64,000 bases of DNA, from the NCBI RefSeq assembly GCF_900101905.1, contig NZ_FNAJ01000001.1, forward strand, positions 1,237,195 through 1,301,194, in the 5' to 3' direction. This DNA comes from Myxococcus virescens. Its GTDB lineage: Bacteria; Myxococcota; Myxococcia; Myxococcales; Myxococcaceae. The notes under the pieces were generated by a model that saw nothing but the letters and a program-made list of their open reading frames with translations, had not been told where the DNA came from and did not search any database. Shown here one piece after another: positions 56,744 to 64,000 of the stretch. A program made the position numbers and the translations under genes. How positions within the stretch are numbered: the stretch's first letter is position 1; each line of letters opens with the position of its first letter.

Positions 56744-57121
56744 ATGTCCGATGACCTTGACTGGACACCGGTGCGAGCCCTCGCACGCCGCGTGCGTGCC
56801 GGAGAACGGCTGACGCTGACGAACGAAGTACGGGAGCTCCTGGAGCGCACTGCCTCTGAGGTCGGTATCAGCAAGACTGACTCGGCGCTCGCCATCGCCG
56901 GTGTCGAAACAGCCGAAGCGCTCCTGCTGGAGTGCGCGAGGCGCATCAAGGAAGGCTCAGACAGACTCACGGATGCGCTCTATCGGGCGAAGCGTTACCG
57001 GCTGTCGGGGAACCTGGACAGCGCCCGCCAGGAAATGCGGGATGTGCTCGCCGTCGAAGTGGTGCCGCATTACCGCGAGATAGCCGAAAGTCAGCTCGAA
57101 GATCTCGAAGACGAGCCATGA
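56744..57121 (+). CDS. DUSAM domain-containing protein, paralog of the one at 6915
   Basis: A 125-residue soluble protein, the same length as the first copy and about 76% identical by eye without gaps. The best kept parts are 'PVRALARRVRAGERLTLT', 'AEALLLECARRIKEGSDR' and 'DSARQEMRDVLAVEVVP'; differences are spread rather than clustered. It starts 2 bases after the lipoprotein stop, so the two are translationally linked. DUSAM function is unknown; a partner or immunity role is inferred from the conserved pairing in both loci. Confidence 0.8.
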   Translation: MSDDLDWTPVRALARRVRAGERLTLTNEVRELLERTASEVGISKTDSALAIAGVETAEALLLECARRIKEGSDRLTDALYRAKRYRLSGNLDSARQEMRDVLAVEVVPHYREIAESQLEDLEDEP

Positions 57122-57591
57122 ACTGCATTGGGGGCGCGACTGACGCGCTCCGCAACTCCCACTGCAAATTCTCACCGGCAGGCGTCCAGGCGGTGTCCAG
57201 CGCCGCGTCCGCTCCACTTCATACTCCGCGCTCTCCGTGGCCCGCCGCAACTGGCCCTTGAGATCGGTCACCTCTGCCCTCAGCGCTGCATGAATATGCC
57301 CGGCGTGCTCCAGGTCGGCGCGAGCTTGGTCCCGGCCGCACTCGACCTCTTCACGTTCGCCGCAGGCATCGTGAGCGCACTGCGCCGCGCGGGTGCCGTG
57401 CCCCATACGACTGGGTGGCTCCTGCTGGCGTGGGGCCACCTTCATCAAACGCAGCCACCCGCTCCCGCTGTCCGCCCCGTTGAGCTCAAGCTGCTTCGCG
57501 CTAAACTCTGTCTTCAAAGCGGGCCACCCGCGACGCCGAGGTGTTCAGGAGAACGCCCGCCATCGGTCACCAGACGGCATCCCCTCTCCCC
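57122..57591. other. gap between the DUSAM gene and cas3, with a possible gene remnant
   Basis: 470 bases without a convincing gene. On the minus strand a frame from 57517 contains a coiled-coil-like stretch ('EEVECGRDQARADLEHAGHI', then 'LRAEVTDLKGQLRRATE') but starts at TTG without ribosome site and runs into the end of the DUSAM gene in antisense. It may be a decayed gene. The cas operon promoter should lie near its right end; none is obvious. Confidence 0.4.
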
Positions 57592-59862
57592 ATGAATGGA
57601 TTTGCGCATTCGACAGCCAATGCCGACCGCCGGGACTGGCATCGGCTCTCGGAACATCTGCTCGAAACGGGGCGGCTCGCGGCGGACTTCGCCGCCGCGT
57701 TCGGCGCTGCTGCCTATGGCGAGGTGAGCGGCCGGTTGCACGACCTGGGCAAGAACCAGCGTCCATTCCAGGAGGGGCGCCTGGAGGGGAAGCCGCTCCG
57801 GGTCGACCACTCGACCGCTGGCGCCGTCGAAGCTGTGAAGCGGTGGGGGTCCGTGGGCCGGCTGATCGCATATGCCATTGCCGGTCACCACGCGGGCCTG
57901 GCGAATGGTCTCCCCGGAGCGAACCAGAGCCGCCGCTCGCTCGAGGAGCGGCTCGAGTCAGACAGATCGCAGCTCCTGCCGGGCTGGGAGGCGGTGCTGG
58001 CGCTGCCCTCCGCGCTACCCAACGTTCCGCTCACGTTCCGGGAACCCCAGGCACCGGGCTTCACCCTGGCGTTCTTCGTCCGGATGCTGTTCTCCTGTCT
58101 GGTCGACGCCGACTACCTGGACACAGAGGCGTTCTACGCCAGGGTGGAGAAGCGCCAGTTGGAGCGCGGCCACGCCGTCACGCTCCCCGAGCTGCGAGAC
58201 CTGCTGCGCGACTACATGGCGCGCATGGACATCCCGGACAGTGACGTCAACCGCGTGCGCGCCGAGGTGCTCGCACGCGCGCGCACGCATGCGCCAACTC
58301 CCCCGGGGATGTTCTCGCTGACCGTGCCCACTGGGGGCGGCAAGACGCTCGCGTCACTCAGCTTCGCGCTGGAACACGCCGCGCATCACGGCAAGCGTCG
58401 CGTCATCTACGTCATCCCCTACACCAGCATCGTGGAGCAGACCGCCATGGTGTTCCGCAAAGCACTCTCTCCTCACGGCGACGCCGTGCTGGAGCACCAC
58501 AGCGGCTTCGATGACGCCGTGCTGGAGACCCAGCGCGCGCGCGACAAGCGCCAGCTCGACATGCAGGGCTGGGACGCGCCCGTGGTCGTCACCACCGCCG
58601 TGCAGTTCTTCGAGAGTCTCTTCGGGGACCGTCCCTCGCAATGCCGCAAGCTGCACCGCATTGCCAACAGCGTCATCGTGCTCGACGAGGCGCAGACCCT
58701 GCCGCTCAAGCTGCTGCGCCCCTGTGTGGCAGCACTGGACGAGCTGGCCCGAAACTATCGGAGCAGCGTGGTGCTCTGCACCGCGACGCAGCCTGCGCTG
58801 TGGGAAACCGGAGACCCGGTCCGCAGCTTCGCGGGCGGCCTCCCCGACCGCCCCGAGCGCGAGATCGCCCCCGCTCCGGCCGAACTCCATCGCCGGCTGC
58901 GCCGTGTGCGCGTGCACCACCAGGGAGAGACCACCGACGAGCAGTTGGTCGAACACCTGCGAGCGCATCCCCAGGTGCTGTGCATCGTCAACAACCGGGT
59001 CCACGCCAGACATCTGTACCAGGCCATCAGCGACCAGCCCGGCGCGTGGCACCTGACGACGCTGATGTACTCCAGGCACCGCTCCGAGGTGCTGGACACG
59101 GTACGCACAGCCCTCCGCGAAGAGCGCCCATGCCGACTGATCGCCACCTCCCTCGTCGAAGCAGGGGTGGATGTGGACTTCCCCCTCGTGCTGCGCGCCG
59201 AGGCGGGCCTGGACTCGATTGCCCAGGCTGCCGGACGCTGCAATCGCGAGGGCAAGCGAGACTGGAGCGCGAGCCAGGTCCTTGTCTTCCGCCCGGTGAG
59301 CCAGGGCACTGCCCCGCCCCGCGAGCTGCGCGAGTACGCCGAGACCGCGAGCGAAATCCTGCGCCAGCCGCGCTTCCGAGACGACCCGCTGGCACCAGAG
59401 GCCCTCGACGCCTACTTCCGGCTGCTCTACTGGCGGCGCGACGGCGCCGACTCGCGGCTCGACGGCAAGGGCATCCTGAGCATGCTCGCGGGGCTGAAGA
59501 CAAACCTGCCGTTCGAGAAGGTGGCGCGTGAGTTCCGCATGATTGAGAGCCACCAGCAGCGAGTCATCGTCCCCTGGCTTCCGGGCACCCGTGAGGAGCC
59601 ACCTGAGTTCTCCGAGTCCCTTGCGGCGCTAACGCGCGGCGGCTTCGTGGGAGCCAGCGCGCGCGTCCTGCAACGCTACACCGTGCAGGTGCCTGTCTGT
59701 GCATTGAATGGGCTCTGCGCGGCCGGCGCGGTCCAACCGTTCGAGGAGGCGCGCTTCGGTCGGCAGTTCATGCTGTTGAGGCAGCCAGAACTCTATCATG
59801 AGGCGTATGGGTTGAGTTGGGAGGCCCCGACATTCATCGACCCCAGCAATCTCATGATATGA
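57592..59862 (+). CDS. cas3: CRISPR-associated Cas3 helicase-nuclease, type I-C
   Basis: A 756-residue protein that unwinds and degrades DNA recruited by Cascade. The N-terminal HD nuclease has H22, H50-D51 in 'GRLHDLGK', H73 in 'VDHSTAGA' and H99-H100 in 'AIAGHHAG'. The SF2 helicase has Walker A P246-TGGGKT, motif II D365-E-A-Q, motif III 'VVLCTATQPAL' and motif VI 'QAAGRCNREG'. The HD-then-helicase order and absence of an extra N-terminal domain fit I-C. The ATG at 57592 is used because 'MNGFAHSTANAD' is the usual start; an upstream GTG at 57541 adds non-family residues. First gene of the cas operon. Confidence 0.95.
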   Translation: MNGFAHSTANADRRDWHRLSEHLLETGRLAADFAAAFGAAAYGEVSGRLHDLGKNQRPFQEGRLEGKPLRVDHSTAGAVEAVKRWGSVGRLIAYAIAGHHAGLANGLPGANQSRRSLEERLESDRSQLLPGWEAVLALPSALPNVPLTFREPQAPGFTLAFFVRMLFSCLVDADYLDTEAFYARVEKRQLERGHAVTLPELRDLLRDYMARMDIPDSDVNRVRAEVLARARTHAPTPPGMFSLTVPTGGGKTLASLSFALEHAAHHGKRRVIYVIPYTSIVEQTAMVFRKALSPHGDAVLEHHSGFDDAVLETQRARDKRQLDMQGWDAPVVVTTAVQFFESLFGDRPSQCRKLHRIANSVIVLDEAQTLPLKLLRPCVAALDELARNYRSSVVLCTATQPALWETGDPVRSFAGGLPDRPEREIAPAPAELHRRLRRVRVHHQGETTDEQLVEHLRAHPQVLCIVNNRVHARHLYQAISDQPGAWHLTTLMYSRHRSEVLDTVRTALREERPCRLIATSLVEAGVDVDFPLVLRAEAGLDSIAQAAGRCNREGKRDWSASQVLVFRPVSQGTAPPRELREYAETASEILRQPRFRDDPLAPEALDAYFRLLYWRRDGADSRLDGKGILSMLAGLKTNLPFEKVAREFRMIESHQQRVIVPWLPGTREEPPEFSESLAALTRGGFVGASARVLQRYTVQVPVCALNGLCAAGAVQPFEEARFGRQFMLLRQPELYHEAYGLSWEAPTFIDPSNLMI

Positions 59863-59918
59863 GTGGCGGAAGACAGCCGCAGGGCATCCCCGCGGCGCCG
59901 CGCACCCAAGGGGGAAGG

Positions 59919-60593
59919 ATGGCTTACGGCATCAGGTTGCGGGTCTGGGGCGACCGGGCGTGCTTCACCCGCCCCGAGCTCAAGGTGGAGCGAGTGAGTT
60001 ACGACGTCATCACCCCCTCCGCGGCGCGGGGCATCCTGGAGGCCATCCACTGGAAGCCGGCGATCCGCTGGCGCATCGACCGACTCCACGTCCTCAAGCC
60101 CATCCGCTTCGAGTCAATCCGCCGGAACGAAGTGGAAGAGAAGCTCTCCGCCAGCAACGTCGCCAAGGCGATGAAGGCCGGGAGCACGCGCGCAGCAAAG
60201 CTCTACGTGGAGGACATCCGGCAGCAGCGGGCCGCCACCGTGCTGCGTGACGTGGACTACGTCATCGAGGCGCACTTCGACCTGACCGCGCGCGCCACCG
60301 AGGACGACAACGCCGGCAAGCACCTGGACATGTTCAACCGCAGGGCGCGCCAGGGCCAGTGCTTCCACATGCCCTGCCTGGGTACGCGCGAGTTTCCCGC
60401 CAGCTTCGCCCTGCTCGAACAGGATGCGCCACTGCCAGCTCCCGCTGATGAACTGGCCGGTGAGCGCGACCTGGGCTGGATGCTGCTCGACATCGACCAT
60501 GCCCATGGCATGACGCCGCGCTTCTTCCGTGCACGGATGCACCACGGCGCCATCGACGTGCCCCCCTGGGACAGCGAGGAGGTGCGCGCATGA
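59919..60593 (+). CDS. cas5c: type I-C Cas5c (Cas5d), crRNA-processing subunit
   Basis: A 224-residue RAMP protein. In type I-C it replaces Cas6: it cuts pre-crRNA and stays bound to the 5' handle. Family segments are 'MAYGIRLRVWGDRACFTRPE', 'KVERVSYDVITPSAARGILE', 'IRRNEVEEK' and 'QCFHMPCLGTREFPASF'. The GGGGGAAGG ribosome site directly before ATG 59919 favours this start over upstream codons that overlap cas3. Its TGA overlaps the cas8c start (ATGA), showing coupling. Confidence 0.93.
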   Translation: MAYGIRLRVWGDRACFTRPELKVERVSYDVITPSAARGILEAIHWKPAIRWRIDRLHVLKPIRFESIRRNEVEEKLSASNVAKAMKAGSTRAAKLYVEDIRQQRAATVLRDVDYVIEAHFDLTARATEDDNAGKHLDMFNRRARQGQCFHMPCLGTREFPASFALLEQDAPLPAPADELAGERDLGWMLLDIDHAHGMTPRFFRARMHHGAIDVPPWDSEEVRA

Positions 60594-62401
60594 TGATGGA
60601 AGCGCTCAGCCGTCTGTACCTCCAGTTGTTCGAGCGCGGCGAGGTGCCAGAACATGGATTCAGCGCAGAGAAGATCAGCTTCGAGCTGGTGCTCGCGACG
60701 GACGGCACCCCCGTGGAGCTCCGCGACCTGCGCCACCAAGAGGGCAAGAAGCCGCGTCCGCGCCTCCTCCCGGTTCCCACGGATCCCAACAAGACGCGCA
60801 CCTCGGGCATCCTGCCCTTCGTGCTGTGGGACAAGACCGCCTATGCCTTCGGCGTCACCGCGGGCAAAGACAAGCGCACAAAGGATGAGCACGCGGCCTT
60901 CAAACAACGCCAGCACGAGGTGTTGAAAGACACGACCGACCCCGACCTGCGTGCCTATCTCGCATTCGTTGACGCCTGGAGGCCCTCGCGCTTCCGCGAA
61001 CTGCCCGGATTCACCGAAGAAGCCCTGGACGCCAACTTCGTGTTCCGCATGGACGGTGAACACTCCTACCTGCATGAAAAGCCAGAGGCTCGCGCCTTGT
61101 GGACGGCCACGCTCGGGAAGGGGGAGGCGCGCCCCGGACAATGCCTCGTATACGGTACTGAGGAACCGTTGGCGGACGGGCACCCCGTCATCCGTGAGGT
61201 CAACGGAGCCCAGACCGCGGGCGCCTACCTCGTCTCCTACAACATCTCGGCGTTCGAGTCCTATGGCAAGAAGGGAAACGCGAACGCCTCCATCTCGCGG
61301 CACGCTGCGTTTGCCTACACCACCGCCCTGAACCACCTGCTGCGGAGAGCTCCACACAACCGGCAGCGGCTGCAAATCGGCGACGCCACCGTGGTCTTCT
61401 GGGCCGAGGCGCCCAGCGTGGAGGCGACCGATGCGGCCATCGGCTTGTTTTCAGTCCTGCTCCAGCCTCCGAACGAGGCGGAGGAGACCGCGAAGCTGGG
61501 CTCGGTGCTGGAGACCTTCGCCAGCGGCCGACCGTTGGCAAGCATTGATCCAAACCTTCATCCGGATACGCGCTATTACGTGCTCGGTCTCGCGCCGAAC
61601 GCCGCGCGGCTGTCCGTGCGCTTCTGGATGTCGGATACCCTGGAGCGGCTCGGCCAGCGCTTCGTCGAGCACTATCACGACCTGCGGTTGGAGCCCGCGC
61701 CCCACCCGGCTCCGTCCCCATGGTTGCTGTTGCGCGAAACCGCGGCGCTCGGAAAGAGCGAGAACGTCCCGCCGCAGCTCGCTGGCGAGCTGATGCGCGC
61801 CATCCTCACAGGTCAGCGCTATCCAGGCAGTCTGCTGGCCAACGTCGTCATGCGCATGCGCGCCGACCGCGACGTCAACCTCACGTCCATTGGCCTACGG
61901 GCCGCCATCTGCCGCATGTGCCTTGTGCGCGACGCGCGCAAGGGCGTCCATCAACACAGTGAAGGGGGAACACCCGTGGGTCTCGATCCCGAAGAGCGCA
62001 ATCCTGGCTACCGGCTCGGCCGGCTTTTCGCGGCGCTGGAGAACCTCCAGCGTGCCGCCCTGGGCCGCAACATCAACGCCACCATCCGGGAGCGATATTA
62101 CGGCTCCGCCTCCGCGACTCCGGCCAGCGTTTTCCCTCTCCTGCTGCGCGGCGCCACCCACCACTTCGCGAACGTCAGGAAAAGCAGCCCCGGTCTCGCC
62201 TTCGTACTCGAACAAGAGATTGCGCAGATCGTGGACGGCCTGGACTCCACCTTTCCTCCCAGCCTGCGGCTGGGGGACCAGGGCCGCTTCGCCATCGGCT
62301 ACTACCAGCAGAAGTGCTATCGCCGTCCGGCGAGCGAAGCGGCCACGTCCGAGGCCGACACCGCCGCCACCACCGATATCGACCAGGAAGAGGGGGAGTG
62401 A
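60590..62401 (+). CDS. cas8c: type I-C Cas8c (Csd1), large Cascade subunit
   Basis: A 603-residue protein that recognises PAM and nontarget strand and recruits Cas3. Csd1 features: '[20 protein letters not shown]', '[20 protein letters not shown]', '[20 protein letters not shown]' and '[20 protein letters not shown]'. The length agrees with the family. It overlaps cas5c by 4 bases and is followed by cas7c 1 base after its stop. The C-terminal tail is acidic and low complexity. Internal translation of a small Cas11-like subunit is known for I-C; no specific start was identified here. Confidence 0.94.
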   Translation: MMMEALSRLYLQLFERGEVPEHGFSAEKISFELVLATDGTPVELRDLRHQEGKKPRPRLLPVPTDPNKTRTSGILPFVLWDKTAYAFGVTAGKDKRTKDEHAAFKQRQHEVLKDTTDPDLRAYLAFVDAWRPSRFRELPGFTEEALDANFVFRMDGEHSYLHEKPEARALWTATLGKGEARPGQCLVYGTEEPLADGHPVIREVNGAQTAGAYLVSYNISAFESYGKKGNANASISRHAAFAYTTALNHLLRRAPHNRQRLQIGDATVVFWAEAPSVEATDAAIGLFSVLLQPPNEAEETAKLGSVLETFASGRPLASIDPNLHPDTRYYVLGLAPNAARLSVRFWMSDTLERLGQRFVEHYHDLRLEPAPHPAPSPWLLLRETAALGKSENVPPQLAGELMRAILTGQRYPGSLLANVVMRMRADRDVNLTSIGLRAAICRMCLVRDARKGVHQHSEGGTPVGLDPEERNPGYRLGRLFAALENLQRAALGRNINATIRERYYGSASATPASVFPLLLRGATHHFANVRKSSPGLAFVLEQEIAQIVDGLDSTFPPSLRLGDQGRFAIGYYQQKCYRRPASEAATSEADTAATTDIDQEEGE

Positions 62402-62402
62402 C

Positions 62403-63266
62403 ATGGGCGCCATCACCAACCGTTACGAGTTCGTGCTGCTGTTCGACGTCATCAAGGGCAATCCGAACGGAGACCCGGACGCGGGCAACCTGCCGAGGCT
62501 GGACCCGGAGACCAACCAGGGCTTGGTGTCGGACGTCTCCCTGAAGCGCAAGGTGCGCAACTACGTGGAGTTGGAGAAGGGCTCCGAGACGGGCTTCGCC
62601 ATCTACATGGCGGAGAAGGCCATCCTCAACGCGCAGCACGCCAAGGCCTACAAGGCGGAGAACCTTGAGTCAGTGGCGAAGAAGCTCCCCAAGGAGAAGG
62701 AGAAGGCGGACGCGCTCACGCGCTGGATGTGCGCCAACTTCTTCGACGTCCGGTGCTTCGGCGCGGTCATGACCACGGAGGTCAACTGCGGCCAGGTGCG
62801 GGGGCCCGTGCAGATGGGCTTTGCCAGCTCCATCGATCCAATCGTTCCGCTGGAGGCGTCCATCACCCGCATGGCGGTCACGAACGAGAAAGATGCGGAG
62901 AAGGAGCGCACCATGGGGCGAAAGCACCTCGTGCCCTATGGCCTCTATCGCGCGCATGGCTTCATCTCCGCCAAGCTGGCAGAGAGGACGGGGTTCTCCG
63001 GGGAGGACCTCGAACTGCTCTGGCGCAGCTTGACGAACATGTTCGAGCACGACCGCTCCGCCGCGCGCGGCGAGATGGCGACCCGGAAGCTGCTCGTGTT
63101 CAAGCACAGCAGCGCGCTCGGCAACGCGCCGGCGCACCGGCTGTTCGACCTGATCCACGTCCGGCGCCGGAACGCTGAAGCGCCCGCACGCCAGTATGCC
63201 GACTACGTGGTCGACATTGCGCACGACAAGCTCCCAGAAGGCGTCTCGCTAGAGGAGAAGCTCTGA
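62403..63266 (+). CDS. cas7c: type I-C Cas7c (Csd2), Cascade backbone subunit
   Basis: A 287-residue RAMP protein that coats crRNA. Typical segments are '[20 protein letters not shown]', '[20 protein letters not shown]', '[20 protein letters not shown]' and '[20 protein letters not shown]'. The ATG lies 1 base after the cas8c stop, and the protein ends with 'EGVSLEEKL'. It is the last recognisable cas gene; cas4, cas1 and cas2 usually come next in I-C loci but are not seen in the remaining 734 bases. Confidence 0.95.
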   Translation: MGAITNRYEFVLLFDVIKGNPNGDPDAGNLPRLDPETNQGLVSDVSLKRKVRNYVELEKGSETGFAIYMAEKAILNAQHAKAYKAENLESVAKKLPKEKEKADALTRWMCANFFDVRCFGAVMTTEVNCGQVRGPVQMGFASSIDPIVPLEASITRMAVTNEKDAEKERTMGRKHLVPYGLYRAHGFISAKLAERTGFSGEDLELLWRSLTNMFEHDRSAARGEMATRKLLVFKHSSALGNAPAHRLFDLIHVRRRNAEAPARQYADYVVDIAHDKLPEGVSLEEKL

Positions 63267-64000
63267 GCGCGACGCCCTCCCCCGAGCCGCCGCGCTGCGG
63301 TTCAGGGGCGGTGTAGCGGCCCTGTCAGCGAGTGAGACCCGTGGCGGATGAGCACGAAAGCCCATGCGCCGCGGGCGTCGAAATATGATTGAAGTCGCTC
63401 ACGTTCTCCTCGGCATCGCGTGCGCGTGTCTGGCATGAGGGGCCCGGTGGCCCCACCGCGACTCTGCCCACGTCCCCTCTGGCTGCGCCGCGCGGCCCTC
63501 TGCCCAAGCTTCCGGACCTGACTTGTCTTTCCGCGCGCTGAAGCGTTTCCTCCAGCGCCCCGACTCGGTCCTCGAATCCACCGGGCAGTTCGCTGGTGAC
63601 CTCGATATTGTCTTGATGTCCTCTGGTGGCCCCCCCACCAGCAGGCACGATGCTGTCCATCTCCAGCACTCGACGTCCATCTGCCTGTCATCCCCCCATG
63701 TCCTGGAGCAGCTCTACATCCCGCGCAATGTTCGCATCGTCCAGCGGTGCCAGTTCCCGTCGGAAGATGGCTCGAGGAAGACGGGGCATCATGGCGCCAG
63801 CGGGCCTCTGGACGTCGAGGGGTTGTTTGTCATGTAGTCGTCGCCCGCGAACCACCCCCAGTGCGCGCTCCGCCGAGGGTTCGCGCTCTTTGAAATCCAA
63901 AATAATTTCAAGAAGTTGGGCGTGGACGCACGATTGTCGAGGCCTCCGAAGCGTGGGCGCCGAGGCAGGTTCGCGAAACCGGGCCGGATTCCGTAGGAAG
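63267..64000. other. 3' region after cas7c without recognised gene; leader-like AT-rich segment near the end
   Basis: No Cas4, Cas1 or Cas2 motifs and no repeated 30-37-bp unit. On the minus strand a stop-interrupted frame contains protein-like pieces ('RELAPLDDANIARDVELL', 'SELPGGFEDRVGALEETLQR') that may be a decayed gene. At 63885-63918 the sequence becomes AT-rich and has TTGAAAT-N8-ATTTCAA, resembling the 3' part of some CRISPR leaders, but no repeat follows within the 80 bases left. Confidence 0.4.

Noticed and set aside
63920..64000. Possible first CRISPR repeat after the leader-like segment
   Set aside because: GCGTGGACGC and GCGTGGGCGC recur 31 bases apart but differ and are too short; no true repeat.
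63267..64000. cas4, cas1 or cas2 in the region after cas7c
   Set aside because: No frame shows Cas1 or Cas4 motifs or a Cas2-like N-terminus.

Overview
The window is very GC-rich, gene-dense DNA that reads as a myxobacterial chromosome, most likely Myxococcus or a close relative. This is inferred from families: two DUSAM-domain proteins, a DUF2378 paralog, an IF-3 with a long C-terminal tail and a probable ATC start (as described for M. xanthus dsg), and many secreted Cys-rich or lipoproteins. No rRNA, tRNA, intact insertion sequence or CRISPR array was seen.

Left part (1-13.2 kb): the 3' end of an MscS channel, a small secreted protein, a membrane/coiled-coil protein, a large sigma-54 AAA+ regulator with an N-terminal HTH, a CtaA/COX15 heme A synthase-like protein, a lipoprotein + DUSAM pair beside a DUSAM remnant, a betaine-type ABC importer (ATPase plus fused binding protein-permease), a lipoprotein, a DUF4142 protein and a second MscS channel.

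13.3-23.0 kb: a macrolide-type glycosyltransferase converges on a minus-strand run of four secreted proteins, one HEAT-repeat/LPD_N-like, followed by a trypsin-like lipoprotein protease.

23.2-33.3 kb: a five-gene minus-strand operon matching the enterobacterial yfa set: DUF2135 (YfaP), DUF1175 (YfaT), DUF2138 (YfaA), a bacterial alpha-2-macroglobulin with an intact CLEQ thioester (YfaS) and DUF2300 (YfaQ). The genes overlap by 4 bases or lie a few bases apart. The YfaQ-like protein combines HExxH, penicillin-binding-type SxxK/SxN/KTG and SpoIID-like motifs.

33.5-46.9 kb: infC, a DUF938 methyltransferase, a TonB-like protein, an ArsC-type reductase, a three-PAS histidine kinase, an operon of outer-membrane barrel with HhH-like segment, triple lamin-tail protein and secreted nuclease, an esterase and a DUF2378 protein.

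46.9-57.1 kb: an ATP-grasp enzyme, a LysM/cysteine-peptidase-like protein, a porin, HtpX, a VanY-type peptidase with two peptidoglycan-binding domains, a small secreted protein, EttA, and a second lipoprotein + DUSAM pair closely related to the first.

57.6-63.3 kb: a type I-C CRISPR effector operon, cas3-cas5c-cas8c-cas7c. Neither cas4-cas1-cas2 nor repeats are visible before the window ends; the last 730 bases hold no convincing gene but include a short AT-rich, leader-like segment.
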